NCBI RefSeq assembly: GCF_003315595.1
Contig: NZ_QNQU01000031.1
Span: 1 to 64,000 of the forward strand
DNA length: 64,000 nt
Direction of reading: 5' to 3'
Origin: Pedobacter miscanthi
GTDB lineage: Bacteria > Bacteroidota > Bacteroidia > Sphingobacteriales > Sphingobacteriaceae
Numbering within the stretch: the stretch's first letter is position 1; the number at the start of each line of letters is the position of its first letter. A program made the translations under genes and the position numbers. The notes under the pieces are model-generated. The model saw only the letters and a program-made list of their open reading frames with translations, made no database searches and was not told where the DNA came from. Of this stretch, positions 10,018-18,558 are shown in pieces.

Positions 10018-10049
10018 TTTGCAGCTTGAGGCAAAACAATGTATCTTTA
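10018..10049 (+). promoter_or_regulatory. Candidate promoter of the 10112 gene
   Basis: TTTG at 10018 followed after 20 bp by TATCTTTA at 10042, close to the Bacteroidota consensus TTTG-N19/20-TAnnTTTG with one mismatch. It lies 63 bp before the ATG. Confidence 0.4.
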
Positions 10050-10111
10050 ATTTGGCCTGCGAGTTTTTAAGAAGAAAACCCATTATCAATACCATATAAA
10101 TTACGTTTCGA

Positions 10112-10612
10112 ATGAAAATATTTAATGTACAGCCCATTAAAGTGAATGAATACATCTATAATGATGAATATCTGGCAGAAAATCAACATCCTGGACGTTA
10201 CGAGTCTGGCTTTGATATTACTGGAGAGAAGATTGAGGGGCTAAACACACTATTCATTACATTTAATATCCAATATTATGTTGAGCATGCCGTTGATGAT
10301 GAAGACATTATTACACCTAATGGACCAAATAGCTGGAACATGCATGTTTCATTTTCAATAGGTGAAGAAGAATTTATCTCCTATGAAAGTTCATGCTGGT
10401 TTAACTTTGAAAGTGAAGGTTTTAATGCTGATGTAGCTTCGTTAACTGATTTTTTAGTGGGATACCATACACAGGCTAATTTATTTTTCAGTCAAAATGC
10501 ACATAAATCTTTGATAGAAATAGAGAAAGATACCGATGGCGAGCTTAATTTAAGAGCAAGCGCTATTGCAGGAATTGAAAACTTGCGTGCTAATAACATG
10601 TATGAGTTTTAA
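10112..10612 (+). CDS. Hypothetical protein, 166 residues, acidic, cytoplasmic
   Basis: I do not recognise this family. The protein starts MKIFNVQPIKVNEYIYNDEY, has no signal peptide or membrane segment, is rich in Asp/Glu and aromatic residues, and reads as alternating strands followed by a helical C-terminus (residues 125-160). Unlike surrounding open frames it has no match to the dispersed repeats, keeps one frame for 500 bp and has a plausible promoter at 10018, so it is probably a real gene. Its isolated position between mobile-like repeats and its small acidic character are compatible with an immunity-type or orphan protein, but nothing in the sequence proves that. Confidence 0.65.
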   Translation: MKIFNVQPIKVNEYIYNDEYLAENQHPGRYESGFDITGEKIEGLNTLFITFNIQYYVEHAVDDEDIITPNGPNSWNMHVSFSIGEEEFISYESSCWFNFESEGFNADVASLTDFLVGYHTQANLFFSQNAHKSLIEIEKDTDGELNLRASAIAGIENLRANNMYEF

Positions 10613-10675
10613 ATCTATTTGCTTCTTTTTAACCGCAAAGGGAAAACACAAAGGAGAAAACTCCCTTAAGATTAC

Positions 10676-10761
10676 CGTCATTTCGAGCGCAGCCGAGAAA
10701 TCTATCTATATAGATCTCTCCACTCCGTTATACTCCGGAGATCACGTCCCTAATAATGACG
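10676..10761. repeat. CGTCATTTCGAG palindromic repeat copy
   Basis: Family words CGTCATTTCGAGCGCAGCC, GAGAAATCTATC and AGATCTCTCCACTCCG, closing with AATGACG; a variant of the copies at 49101 and 63658. Confidence 0.8.
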
Positions 10762-10874
10762 ATACCGCAGGAAGATTCTCCGTGTTTTCTGTGCATCCGT
10801 GGCAATTTAAACTGCAAAAAGTAATACTATTTCGGTTGGTGAGACACGAACCGATAAACCAGTTAACAAGAAAA

Positions 10875-10899
10875 CCGTAAGAGTAACCAGCTCTTACGG
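10875..10899 (-). terminator. Terminator of the GH36-GH97-GH95 operon
   Basis: Perfect 9-bp stem CCGTAAGAG / CTCTTACGG with a 7-base loop. On the minus strand it is followed by TTTTCTTG. It sits 58 bp past the GH36 stop codon and is the only strong hairpin after the eight-gene operon. Confidence 0.75.
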
Positions 10900-10956
10900 C
10901 ACATGTATGATATTAACCCACCATACTAAGGGCTGAGAATATTTTTAATAACAGTC

Positions 10957-13134
10957 TTACTGTGCTTCTATTTTGAGTACTACACTGGTTCTGCTTTGGT
11001 TTACATCAGGGTTAAAGCCAATTTTCATCAGGAAATCTCCTGTATAGATTTTGCTGTTATCAATCGATGATTTAGCCCCCGGATATACATTGATCTCGGA
11101 GATTTTATACTTTTTAGCAGCATCTAAACCATTAAACCTGATCGGCAATTTACTTCCCTCCGCGTAGCGGTTACTTACCAGATAGTTGAACACGATACCC
11201 GTTTTTTTATCTTCGGTAAGGTATAACATCGAGGCCACACTGTTTTCCCTCGGGTTAGAAAGCCTATACTGATCGCCCTGCCAGATTACCGGTTTAACCT
11301 GGTTATAGGTTTTAATGGCATCCTGACAAAAAGCTAAGTCGTTTGGCGATAAATGACCTACCACAATATCGAAGCCCATTTTGCCCATCATGGCCACATC
11401 GGTACGGAACTTGATCGGTTGTTTACCCCAATCTGTAACATGGTTGGAACTCGAAATGGCCGGATAGAAATAAGAATATTCCCATTGCATAAAAATACGT
11501 TCTAAAGGATCGGTATTATCGCTTGGCCAAAACTCGGTGAAGTATTGTAAAGCACCATAATCTACCCTGCCGCCACCGCCAGAGCATAACATCATCGGTA
11601 CGGTTGGGTATTTCTTTCTGATGCGCTCGAGTACTTTATACAATCCACGAACATATTCGATATAAAAGTGAGATTGATTTTTAAGGGTTGCCGAATGTGC
11701 ATTGTAGATTACCGCATTGCAATCCCATTTAATGTAGGCCAGTTCGGGGTTTTTGGTAAAAAGATCATCAACCACACCGAAAACAAAATCCTGCACTTTC
11801 GGGTTGGTTAAATCGAGCACCAGCTGATTACGGAAATAAAACTCTTCCCTTTTAGCTTCTTTAACTACCCAATCAGGATGTTTTTCGTAAAGTTCACTTT
11901 TAGGGTTTACCATTTCGGGCTCAATCCAGATTCCGAATTTTACATCATTGTTTTTGGCTTCTTTAACCAGTGAAGAGATTCCGTTAGGCAGTTTCTTTTT
12001 ATTTTCGTCCCAATCGCCCAAACCGGCAACATCGCCATTGCGGGGATATTTGTTGGCAAACCAGCCATCATCCAGTAAAAACATATCAACCCCAAGTTTT
12101 TTGGTATCTTTTATCAATCCGAACAGTTTATTCTCGTCGAAATCGAAATAAGTAGCTTCCCAATTGTTCAGCAAGGTCAATCTTGTGCCTTTACCATCCA
12201 ATAAACGGTAATTACGTGCCCAGGCTTGCAAATTCCTGCTTGCTGTACCTTTACCCGTGGTTGATAACGTAGTAAGGAAGGCCGGTGTAGTAAAAACCTC
12301 GTTCGGTTTCAAACTATATTCCGATGCATAGTTGTTGATGCCTGAAATGATCCTCAGGTTATCCAGATGATCGAGTTCAAGGTCGGTGCGGAAGTTACCG
12401 CTATAGGCCAGCGTACCATAAAGTACGGTTCCTTCATTTTCTGTAGCCGGTTTATCCATCGAAACCATAAAAACAGAAGGCTGGAAGAGGTTGGCACGTG
12501 TGCCCAGTTTCGAATCGAGCGTTTTTATCCCGTGGGTAATTTTCGTTTCTTCGGGCTGCATTTCTTTTGCCCAATCGCCATGGTACTGGGTAAGGTAAAA
12601 GGAACCTCCCCTTAAATACAGGTTGGCAGAAGCAAATTTGTGCAGGGTTACATTGCCCTTCTCATTATTTTTGATCTCGCTCCATTGCTCTACCACGTTT
12701 TCGTTGTAATAAACTTTGTAATAAAGGGTGGTTTCGAGGTTATATACCGGATCTTTTAATACGATGCTGGTAATAGAAACATTATCTGATTCTTTTTTCA
12801 CACTGTGAGTTACATAGTGCAGATCGAGGGAATTATTGCCATCGGCATGGGTAACGGTAATGGCCGGTTCGAATAAATTCCTGGTACCCGAAGTGGTATA
12901 AGCATCATCGTTTAACCCTGTATAATCGCTACCCTGCTTATAAGAACTTAAAATATTGGCGTAATCGCCTTGCGCAGCCAGTTTAGGCCCGTAATACACC
13001 ATTTTAACACTGGTTTTGGTATCTGCCTGTAGCACAATGGCATTTTGTTTGGTTTCTATAGGGATAACCGTTTGCGATTTTACCTCCAGCAAGCATAACA
13101 TTAGGCCCGAAAATAAAGTGAATGATAGTTTCAT
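10957..13134 (-). CDS. GH36 alpha-galactosidase (secreted)
   Basis: 725 residues with a signal peptide ending near VKSQ (residue ~21). Residues about 25-300 form the GH36 N-terminal beta-supersandwich; 300-620 the catalytic barrel, including WEATYFDFDE, LDDGWF, GIWIEPEMV and the nucleophile motif YIKWDCN (Asp about 471). The acid/base is Asp about 539 in WPSDNTDP, the usual spacing for the family. A C-terminal beta domain ends the protein. GH36 enzymes are retaining and release terminal alpha-galactose. It is the last gene of the operon, 33 bp after GH97. Alternative activities in GH36 (N-acetylgalactosaminidase) are less likely given the GGGGRVDYG substrate-loop text, but cannot be excluded. 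Confidence 0.93.
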   Translation of the reverse strand: MKLSFTLFSGLMLCLLEVKSQTVIPIETKQNAIVLQADTKTSVKMVYYGPKLAAQGDYANILSSYKQGSDYTGLNDDAYTTSGTRNLFEPAITVTHADGNNSLDLHYVTHSVKKESDNVSITSIVLKDPVYNLETTLYYKVYYNENVVEQWSEIKNNEKGNVTLHKFASANLYLRGGSFYLTQYHGDWAKEMQPEETKITHGIKTLDSKLGTRANLFQPSVFMVSMDKPATENEGTVLYGTLAYSGNFRTDLELDHLDNLRIISGINNYASEYSLKPNEVFTTPAFLTTLSTTGKGTASRNLQAWARNYRLLDGKGTRLTLLNNWEATYFDFDENKLFGLIKDTKKLGVDMFLLDDGWFANKYPRNGDVAGLGDWDENKKKLPNGISSLVKEAKNNDVKFGIWIEPEMVNPKSELYEKHPDWVVKEAKREEFYFRNQLVLDLTNPKVQDFVFGVVDDLFTKNPELAYIKWDCNAVIYNAHSATLKNQSHFYIEYVRGLYKVLERIRKKYPTVPMMLCSGGGGRVDYGALQYFTEFWPSDNTDPLERIFMQWEYSYFYPAISSSNHVTDWGKQPIKFRTDVAMMGKMGFDIVVGHLSPNDLAFCQDAIKTYNQVKPVIWQGDQYRLSNPRENSVASMLYLTEDKKTGIVFNYLVSNRYAEGSKLPIRFNGLDAAKKYKISEINVYPGAKSSIDNSKIYTGDFLMKIGFNPDVNQSRTSVVLKIEAQ

Positions 13135-13167
13135 ATAATATAGGTTCTCTGAATAAACGATCTAAAA

Positions 13168-15087
13168 TTAAAGGTGGATAATGATGGCAAAACCTCCGCC
13201 CTTTGCCATGTTAACTGGCAAAACGGTTTTTTGGTCCACGGTAATGATTTTGTAGCTATAGGCGGTTGCATCGGTATTGGCATTTGGCGCATCGCTATAA
13301 ATTTCTGCCTGGAACTGTCCTGATGGCAGGAAAGAAAAATCGACGTTTACCTGATGCTCGTTCCAGTTACCCATGCCGCCAACATACCAGGTTTTACCTT
13401 TTCTTTTGGCCATTACTACTTCTTCGCCCAGTTTTGCAGAAAGTGCTTTTTCCTCGTCGTAAACAGTAGGTACTGCCGACAAATAACGCATAATGGTATC
13501 TTCTTTCATGTAAGCGCTTGGCGAATCGGATAACATGGCCAGTGGCTGATGATAAATCACGTACATGGCCAGTTCGTGGCAGCGTGTACCCTGACCGGAT
13601 GGTAATCCCGGATCAACAGGTTTAAAAGTTTCTTTGGTTTTGTTGCGCATTGCACCGGGCGTATAATCAAACGGACCTGCCAGCATGCGGATAAAAGGAG
13701 TTAACAGGTGCAAATCAGGGTTAATGGTATAATCCCATTTATCAGATTCGGCGCCCCTAACCGCTTCATAGTTTACAATATTCGGATAGGTTTTTTCGAG
13801 CCCGGTGGGTTTACTGCAGCCGTGAAAATTGATCATCAGTTTTCTTTTGGCCGCTGCTTTTGCAATGATCTCGAACCATTTAATCGCTTCCTGATCGTCG
13901 CGGTCGATAAAATCTACTTTTAATCCCGCAGCACCTAAGGACTGTACAAAATCGAGGTTTTTATCCAGGTCTTTAAGTAAGGTAGTGGCCACACACCATA
14001 AAAACACGCCTACATTTTTAGATTTCGCATTGGCAATAACGGATTTGATATCATTTTTAGGGTTGATTTTGGTCAAATCATAATTGTTAGACCAACCTGC
14101 ATCAACCATTAAATACTCAAGTTTGTATTTGGCCGCAAAATCTACATAATAGTTATAAAGTGCGGTATTGCGGTTATCCATTCCCGATGGGATCGGAGCT
14201 CCGGGCAGTAAGGCATCGTGCCACCATTCCCAGGCGGCTTTCCCGGGTTTAATCCATTTGGTATCTTTAATTTTTGATGGGGTAGCCAGTTCGGTAACGA
14301 GGTGATTGGTCAACAATTGTTTATCATCAGTAGCGATGATGGCAATTCGCCAGGGATAGCTTCGCTCGCCAGTTGTTTTGGCAATAAAAGGAAAACGCTG
14401 TTTCACTACGGAAACAAAATTGCCCCAGCTGCCGGGTACAGCAAGTGATGGCAATTGAGCCCATTCGCCAACAAAGCCAGCTTTTTCTTTTTTAATATAC
14501 ATGCCGGGATAATCAAAAAGATCAGATTCGGCAACAATTACCTTGGTTCCTTCAGGATAAGCAAAAAGTGCAGGCGTTGTGCCCCTCTTTCCATTTGTAA
14601 TCGTTTCTACTGCATCCGATTTGGTATAAACACCTTCCCAGGTGGTATAATTATCGGTTTCCTGTAATATTGCCGCAGCTTTTGGGTTAATGTTAAAGGT
14701 GGCCGTTTCGTTAATCACCTTAACCGAATCTTTTAAATGAGTGATAAAACGATAAGCAAAACCCTCGTTATATAACCTGAAAACCACATCATAACGTTTA
14801 CCGAAACTTAGGGTTAAGGCATTGTAACGGGCTGTTTTCTGGTTGGATGTTTTATCGGGAATATCGCCATTGCCCAGGTTTTCGTTATCCATTTCCATAC
14901 CTATAGGCGAAAAAGCAATAATTTCCTTTTGTTTTAGCCTAACCGAATAACCTAAAGTTTTATCACTGCTAATGTTAACCGCAATGTTTCCATCGGGTGA
15001 GCTTAGGGTATAATTTTTCTGCGCAAAAGTGATTTTAGCAAGTAAAAAGAGTATTAAAAAAGGAGGTAAAAAAAGTCTCATCGTCAT
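13168..15087 (-). CDS. GH97 glycoside hydrolase, probable retaining alpha-galactosidase
   Basis: 639 residues from the ATG at 15087, which overlaps the preceding epimerase stop codon as ATGA; a longer frame to 15201 is only open DNA inside the epimerase gene. A signal peptide follows the start (MRLFLPPFLILFLLAKITFA). Domains: N-terminal beta-sandwich (25-260), barrel (260-540) and C-terminal beta domain. GH97 contains both inverting glucosidases (SusB) and retaining galactosidases; the retaining type has Asp in KVDF as nucleophile. Here GLKVDFIDRDD supplies Asp about 392, and Glu about 447 (RGAESD) is 55 residues on, the spacing I recall for the characterised retaining enzyme. Together with neighbouring GH36 and aldose epimerase this favours alpha-galactosidase over alpha-glucosidase. 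Confidence 0.88.
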   Translation of the reverse strand: MTMRLFLPPFLILFLLAKITFAQKNYTLSSPDGNIAVNISSDKTLGYSVRLKQKEIIAFSPIGMEMDNENLGNGDIPDKTSNQKTARYNALTLSFGKRYDVVFRLYNEGFAYRFITHLKDSVKVINETATFNINPKAAAILQETDNYTTWEGVYTKSDAVETITNGKRGTTPALFAYPEGTKVIVAESDLFDYPGMYIKKEKAGFVGEWAQLPSLAVPGSWGNFVSVVKQRFPFIAKTTGERSYPWRIAIIATDDKQLLTNHLVTELATPSKIKDTKWIKPGKAAWEWWHDALLPGAPIPSGMDNRNTALYNYYVDFAAKYKLEYLMVDAGWSNNYDLTKINPKNDIKSVIANAKSKNVGVFLWCVATTLLKDLDKNLDFVQSLGAAGLKVDFIDRDDQEAIKWFEIIAKAAAKRKLMINFHGCSKPTGLEKTYPNIVNYEAVRGAESDKWDYTINPDLHLLTPFIRMLAGPFDYTPGAMRNKTKETFKPVDPGLPSGQGTRCHELAMYVIYHQPLAMLSDSPSAYMKEDTIMRYLSAVPTVYDEEKALSAKLGEEVVMAKRKGKTWYVGGMGNWNEHQVNVDFSFLPSGQFQAEIYSDAPNANTDATAYSYKIITVDQKTVLPVNMAKGGGFAIIIHL

Positions 15088-16109
15088 ATCGTATCGAACT
15101 GGTAAATAATTTTCTGTTGGTAAACTGCCCCTTTTTCTATGGTTACGGCAGGTGCAATTTGTTGGTTTGGGGCATCGGGATAATGCTGGCATTCGAGGCA
15201 TAACCCGTTAAATGCGGTATAAGGTTTACCGTTATGACCAGGCGCTGTAGTTTCTAAAAAGTCGCCGGTGTACAACAGCACGCCATAACTATCGGTAAAA
15301 ACCTTTAACCTTCTGCCCGAAGCGGTATGCGAAAGCTCGGCTGCCAGAACAACTTCTGCTGGTGTCTGCTTTTCGAGCACATAATAATTATTGAGGCCTA
15401 TGTGGTTATTTGCGGTAATTACTTCTCCTATCTGCTGTCCTTCGAAAGTATTTTTGTCTGTGGGGATGATTTTTCCCGTTGGGAGATATTCGTCATCCAT
15501 TTCGAGCATTTTTTTTGCAGGAATGTATAAATGGTGGTCGAAAATATCAGTCTGTTTGCCGCTTAAATTAAAATAAGCATGATTGGTTAAACTTACAATG
15601 GTTTTCTTGTTGGAATGTGCCTTGAAATTGATCAGGATTTCATTTTTATCTGTTAGCTCGTACGATACCGAGCAATGCAGATCGCCTGGGAAACCACCTT
15701 CACCATCTTCGCTGTATAATGAAAAGATAACCTTATTACCGACTGTTTGGTAATCAAATAACTTATTGCTAAATCCGTTGGCTCCGCTATGATTCGTGTG
15801 CTCACCATCATTGGTATGCAGTTGAAAAGTTTTGCCGTCAAGCTCAAATTTTCCATTGGCGATGCGGTTGGCAAAACGGCCAATGGTTGCCCCAAGGTAA
15901 TTCTGATCATCAAAATAATCATGCAATTGGGCAAAGCCCAATACCACCTCGGCAAGCAAGCCATTTTTATTGGGCATAAGCGCCGATACCAGAGTAGCGC
16001 CATAATTGCTAAGCGAAATGGATGCGCCATGGTTATTAGTGATTTTAATGAGCCTGGCCTCATTTACCCTGGTGATGATATGATCTTCTTTTGTATTGGT
16101 AATGTTCAT
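15084..16109 (-). CDS. galM: Aldose 1-epimerase (mutarotase)
   Basis: 341 residues, no signal peptide, so cytoplasmic. Interconverts alpha- and beta-anomers of galactose or glucose for the Leloir pathway. Family motifs: NYGATLVSA near the start, GRFANRIANGKF (78-89), TNHSGANGF with His107, SLTNHAYFNL with the catalytic acid His177, and GLCLECQHYPDAPN with the catalytic base Glu306. Length is typical. It is translationally coupled to GH97 by a 4-bp ATGA overlap and lies 36 bp after GH95, so galactose released by the operon's enzymes is its likely substrate. Cytoplasmic location contrasts with the secreted hydrolases around it. Confidence 0.94.
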   Translation of the reverse strand: MNITNTKEDHIITRVNEARLIKITNNHGASISLSNYGATLVSALMPNKNGLLAEVVLGFAQLHDYFDDQNYLGATIGRFANRIANGKFELDGKTFQLHTNDGEHTNHSGANGFSNKLFDYQTVGNKVIFSLYSEDGEGGFPGDLHCSVSYELTDKNEILINFKAHSNKKTIVSLTNHAYFNLSGKQTDIFDHHLYIPAKKMLEMDDEYLPTGKIIPTDKNTFEGQQIGEVITANNHIGLNNYYVLEKQTPAEVVLAAELSHTASGRRLKVFTDSYGVLLYTGDFLETTAPGHNGKPYTAFNGLCLECQHYPDAPNQQIAPAVTIEKGAVYQQKIIYQFDTI

Positions 16110-16145
16110 TATACTTTGGTAGATGTAAGAAACAAATCGCTTTGC

Positions 16146-18491
16146 TTAACCTGTTTTTTTAGAAGAAACCACATCAATCAGTTTCCCGTTTACTTTAACT
16201 TTCACCCGACTTCCATTGGTCGAAAAAACCTGGTAACTGGTTACCACACCATCTTTCCAGCTTAAATTGATGGTATAATTGCCCCTTGCCTTTAAACCTT
16301 TAACGTTTCCGTATTTTTTCCAGGCATCGGGTATGGCAGGCAATAAACTGATGTAACCTTCGTGACTCTGGATCAGCATTTCTGCGATACCGGCCGTGGC
16401 ACCAAAGTTCCCGTCAATCTGGAAAGGAGGTCCGGCAGAAAGCAGGTTATCGTACACGCCCCCACCAGCACCATAGTTGATGTCGGTACGCTGCGTAGGT
16501 TTTAACAGTTCCCTAAACAATTTAAATGCCCTGTTTCCATCACGCAATCTTGCCCAGAATAATAATTTGTAGGCTATTGACCAGCTTGGTCCATCATCGC
16601 CACGCACATTAAGTGTTTTTTTAGAGGCTTCGGCCAGATCTGGTGTAGCATCTATAGTGATTAACGAAGCGGGATATAAGCCATACAAATGGGAAATATG
16701 GCGGTGCTGCTGGTCGGTTTCCTTATAATCTTCAATCCATTCCATAATACGGCCACCTTTAGAAACCCTGCCTGCAGGTGGAAGCATACTTAGTTTATGC
16801 TGAAGTGATTTTTGCAGTTCGGCATCTAATCCGAGGGTTTTAGCAGCATCGATTACATTGGTAAAAAGTTCTCTAACAATCTGGTTATCGATGGTTGGGC
16901 CAATGGTTACATTGGCTGTTTTACCATTTGGCATGTAGAAACTATTCTCAGGCGATACCGATGGTGCCGTCATCATCCAGCCTGTTTTTGGGTCGGCAAC
17001 CAGCACACTGCTGTAAAACTGTGCCGAACCTTTAATAATCGGGTATATTTTTTTAAGGTACCTGAGGTCTTTACTAAAGGCATAATGATCCCAAAGGTTA
17101 TTGCATAACCAGCCCGAACCTGCATTGGCCACGCCCCATGAGGCACTTTCGCCAGGTTCGGTAAAACCCCAGATATTGGTAATCACGTGTGCAATCCAGC
17201 CATTGGCATTGTAATAAGCTTTAGCTGTTTTTTGTCCGTTAGGTACCATATTCCCTACCAGATCGGCCAGGGGAAGGTTCAGCTCTGATAAATTAACTAC
17301 TTCTAAGGGCCAGTGGTTCATCTGCACGTTCACATCCAAATGGTAATCGCCGTTCCATGGGGTGTGGATCTGGTTTGCCCAAAGCCCCTGCAGGTTTGGT
17401 GGCAAAAGCCCTACACGTATACTCGAAATACTGAGGTACCTGCCATATTGAAAAAACAGGGCCGGTAACTGTAAATCGGCTTCTGGATTCTTGTAATACA
17501 AAGCCAGACGTTTATCGGTACTTAAAGCGCTATTTTCGCCTGTTCCAAGGTCGATATCCAACCTGTTAAACAATTTCTGAAAAACCTGCTGGTGTTTTAA
17601 TTTTTCGGCAGCATAATCTTGTTTTAGGGCTTTATCGAGCAAAAGAGTCGCGTTTTGCCTGAATTTATTATCCTTATAACTGGTTTTGGTGGACAAATAA
17701 ATGGTGAGCATATTGGCTTGTCTTACTTCCAATGTTTTACCATCTTTATTGATTTTACCACCAGAAATTACAGGCTCCAATAAGGTGAGGTACTCCATTC
17801 CTTTGCCATCGATACCATTATCCAGCTGACCTGACAGTTCGATGCGGTTTCCTTTTACCTGGCTGTCACCACACTCAGGGCGGTTAAGAGAAAGTATCGC
17901 ATTAATTTGCCCGGGTTTATCGGCAGTAATCCTGATGATGGCCACATCGCCACTAAAACTGGTAAAATATTCCCTTTTAAAATGTACGTTATTGATCGTA
18001 AAGTTGGTAATGGCAATGGCATTGTTCAGCTGAAGTTCTCTTTTGTAGGCAGTTGGTTTTTTATCCTTTCCATCGTACTGATATTTGATATCGAGGTTGC
18101 CCAATAGCTGGAAACAGCCCCAGTTAGCGCCACCCGATCCTTTACCGGTACATACAAAATTCTGGTTCACCAGGTTTTGGGCCTCATCGTTTTTACCTTC
18201 AAGGATCAGCCTCCTGATTTCGGGCAGATTTTTATAGGCTTGGTAATTGTTGGCATCCTGAGGTGCGCCAGACCAAAGGGTAATATCATTCAGTACCACC
18301 TGCTCGTTGTTTACACCGCCATCGGGCATCATGCCCAAACGGCCATTGCCCAAAGGCAGCGTTTCTTCCCAGCGGCTGGCAGGTTTATCGTACCATAGCT
18401 TAAATGGTTTCTGCCGGGCAAAGCCAGTTGAAAGCATAAAAAAGCAAATAATTATGGTATAGATCAGTTTTTTCATTTGTGTGTTTTGCAA
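16146..18491 (-). CDS. GH95 alpha-L-fucosidase / alpha-L-galactosidase (secreted)
   Basis: 781 residues; signal peptide MKKLIYTIIICFFMLSTGFA (start 18491, or the MKKL Met at 18476). Family blocks: LWYDKPASRWEETLPLGNGRLG at the N-terminus, PPNLQGLWANQIHTPWNGDYH, HLDVNVQMNHWP, APSVSPEN with the catalytic acid Glu about 515, and FQIDGNFGATAG with Asp about 693. GH95 is an inverting family using two Asn residues to assist; the loop here reads D-V-N (386-388) where many members read N-x-N, so the first assisting position appears substituted. Family members act on alpha-1,2-L-fucose or on L-galactose of plant xyloglucan. Placement with GH36 and GH97 supports a branched galactosyl/fucosyl substrate. 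Confidence 0.93.
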   Translation of the reverse strand: MQNTQMKKLIYTIIICFFMLSTGFARQKPFKLWYDKPASRWEETLPLGNGRLGMMPDGGVNNEQVVLNDITLWSGAPQDANNYQAYKNLPEIRRLILEGKNDEAQNLVNQNFVCTGKGSGGANWGCFQLLGNLDIKYQYDGKDKKPTAYKRELQLNNAIAITNFTINNVHFKREYFTSFSGDVAIIRITADKPGQINAILSLNRPECGDSQVKGNRIELSGQLDNGIDGKGMEYLTLLEPVISGGKINKDGKTLEVRQANMLTIYLSTKTSYKDNKFRQNATLLLDKALKQDYAAEKLKHQQVFQKLFNRLDIDLGTGENSALSTDKRLALYYKNPEADLQLPALFFQYGRYLSISSIRVGLLPPNLQGLWANQIHTPWNGDYHLDVNVQMNHWPLEVVNLSELNLPLADLVGNMVPNGQKTAKAYYNANGWIAHVITNIWGFTEPGESASWGVANAGSGWLCNNLWDHYAFSKDLRYLKKIYPIIKGSAQFYSSVLVADPKTGWMMTAPSVSPENSFYMPNGKTANVTIGPTIDNQIVRELFTNVIDAAKTLGLDAELQKSLQHKLSMLPPAGRVSKGGRIMEWIEDYKETDQQHRHISHLYGLYPASLITIDATPDLAEASKKTLNVRGDDGPSWSIAYKLLFWARLRDGNRAFKLFRELLKPTQRTDINYGAGGGVYDNLLSAGPPFQIDGNFGATAGIAEMLIQSHEGYISLLPAIPDAWKKYGNVKGLKARGNYTINLSWKDGVVTSYQVFSTNGSRVKVKVNGKLIDVVSSKKTG

Positions 18492-18558
18492 TCGGGAAAT
18501 CGGAAAAGTAAAGCTGCGCCACCCAACCTAAAACTAAATGGCGGCACAGCATACTCAA

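Larger units (their letters stand above)
9328..10111. other. 784-bp intergenic space, mostly repeats
   Basis: Contains a CCGCTGATTTTGCAG fragment (about 9427-9475), the long dispersed element at 9548-9935, a partial CAATGACG palindrome and a candidate promoter for the gene at 10112. No gene is supported; short open frames here belong to the dispersed element. Confidence 0.7.
10613..10956. other. 344-bp intergenic space
   Basis: Holds a palindromic repeat (10676-10761) and the terminator of the minus-strand GH36 operon (10875-10899). Nothing else recognised. Confidence 0.7.

Noticed and set aside
9707-10039. Minus-strand 110-residue frame (APMPRRHGTLERQST...)
   Set aside because: Belongs to the dispersed element; the copy at 39305 has the same text but different ends and frame disruptions, so it is repeat-derived.
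10676-10761. CTCGAG-centred palindromes as regulator binding sites
   Set aside because: They occur between unrelated and convergent genes, at variable distances and with truncations, as expected for dispersed repeats rather than operators.
15088-15201. Longer GH97 start at 15201
   Set aside because: Extension lies in the epimerase gene and would hide the signal peptide; ATGA overlap at 15087 is the natural start.
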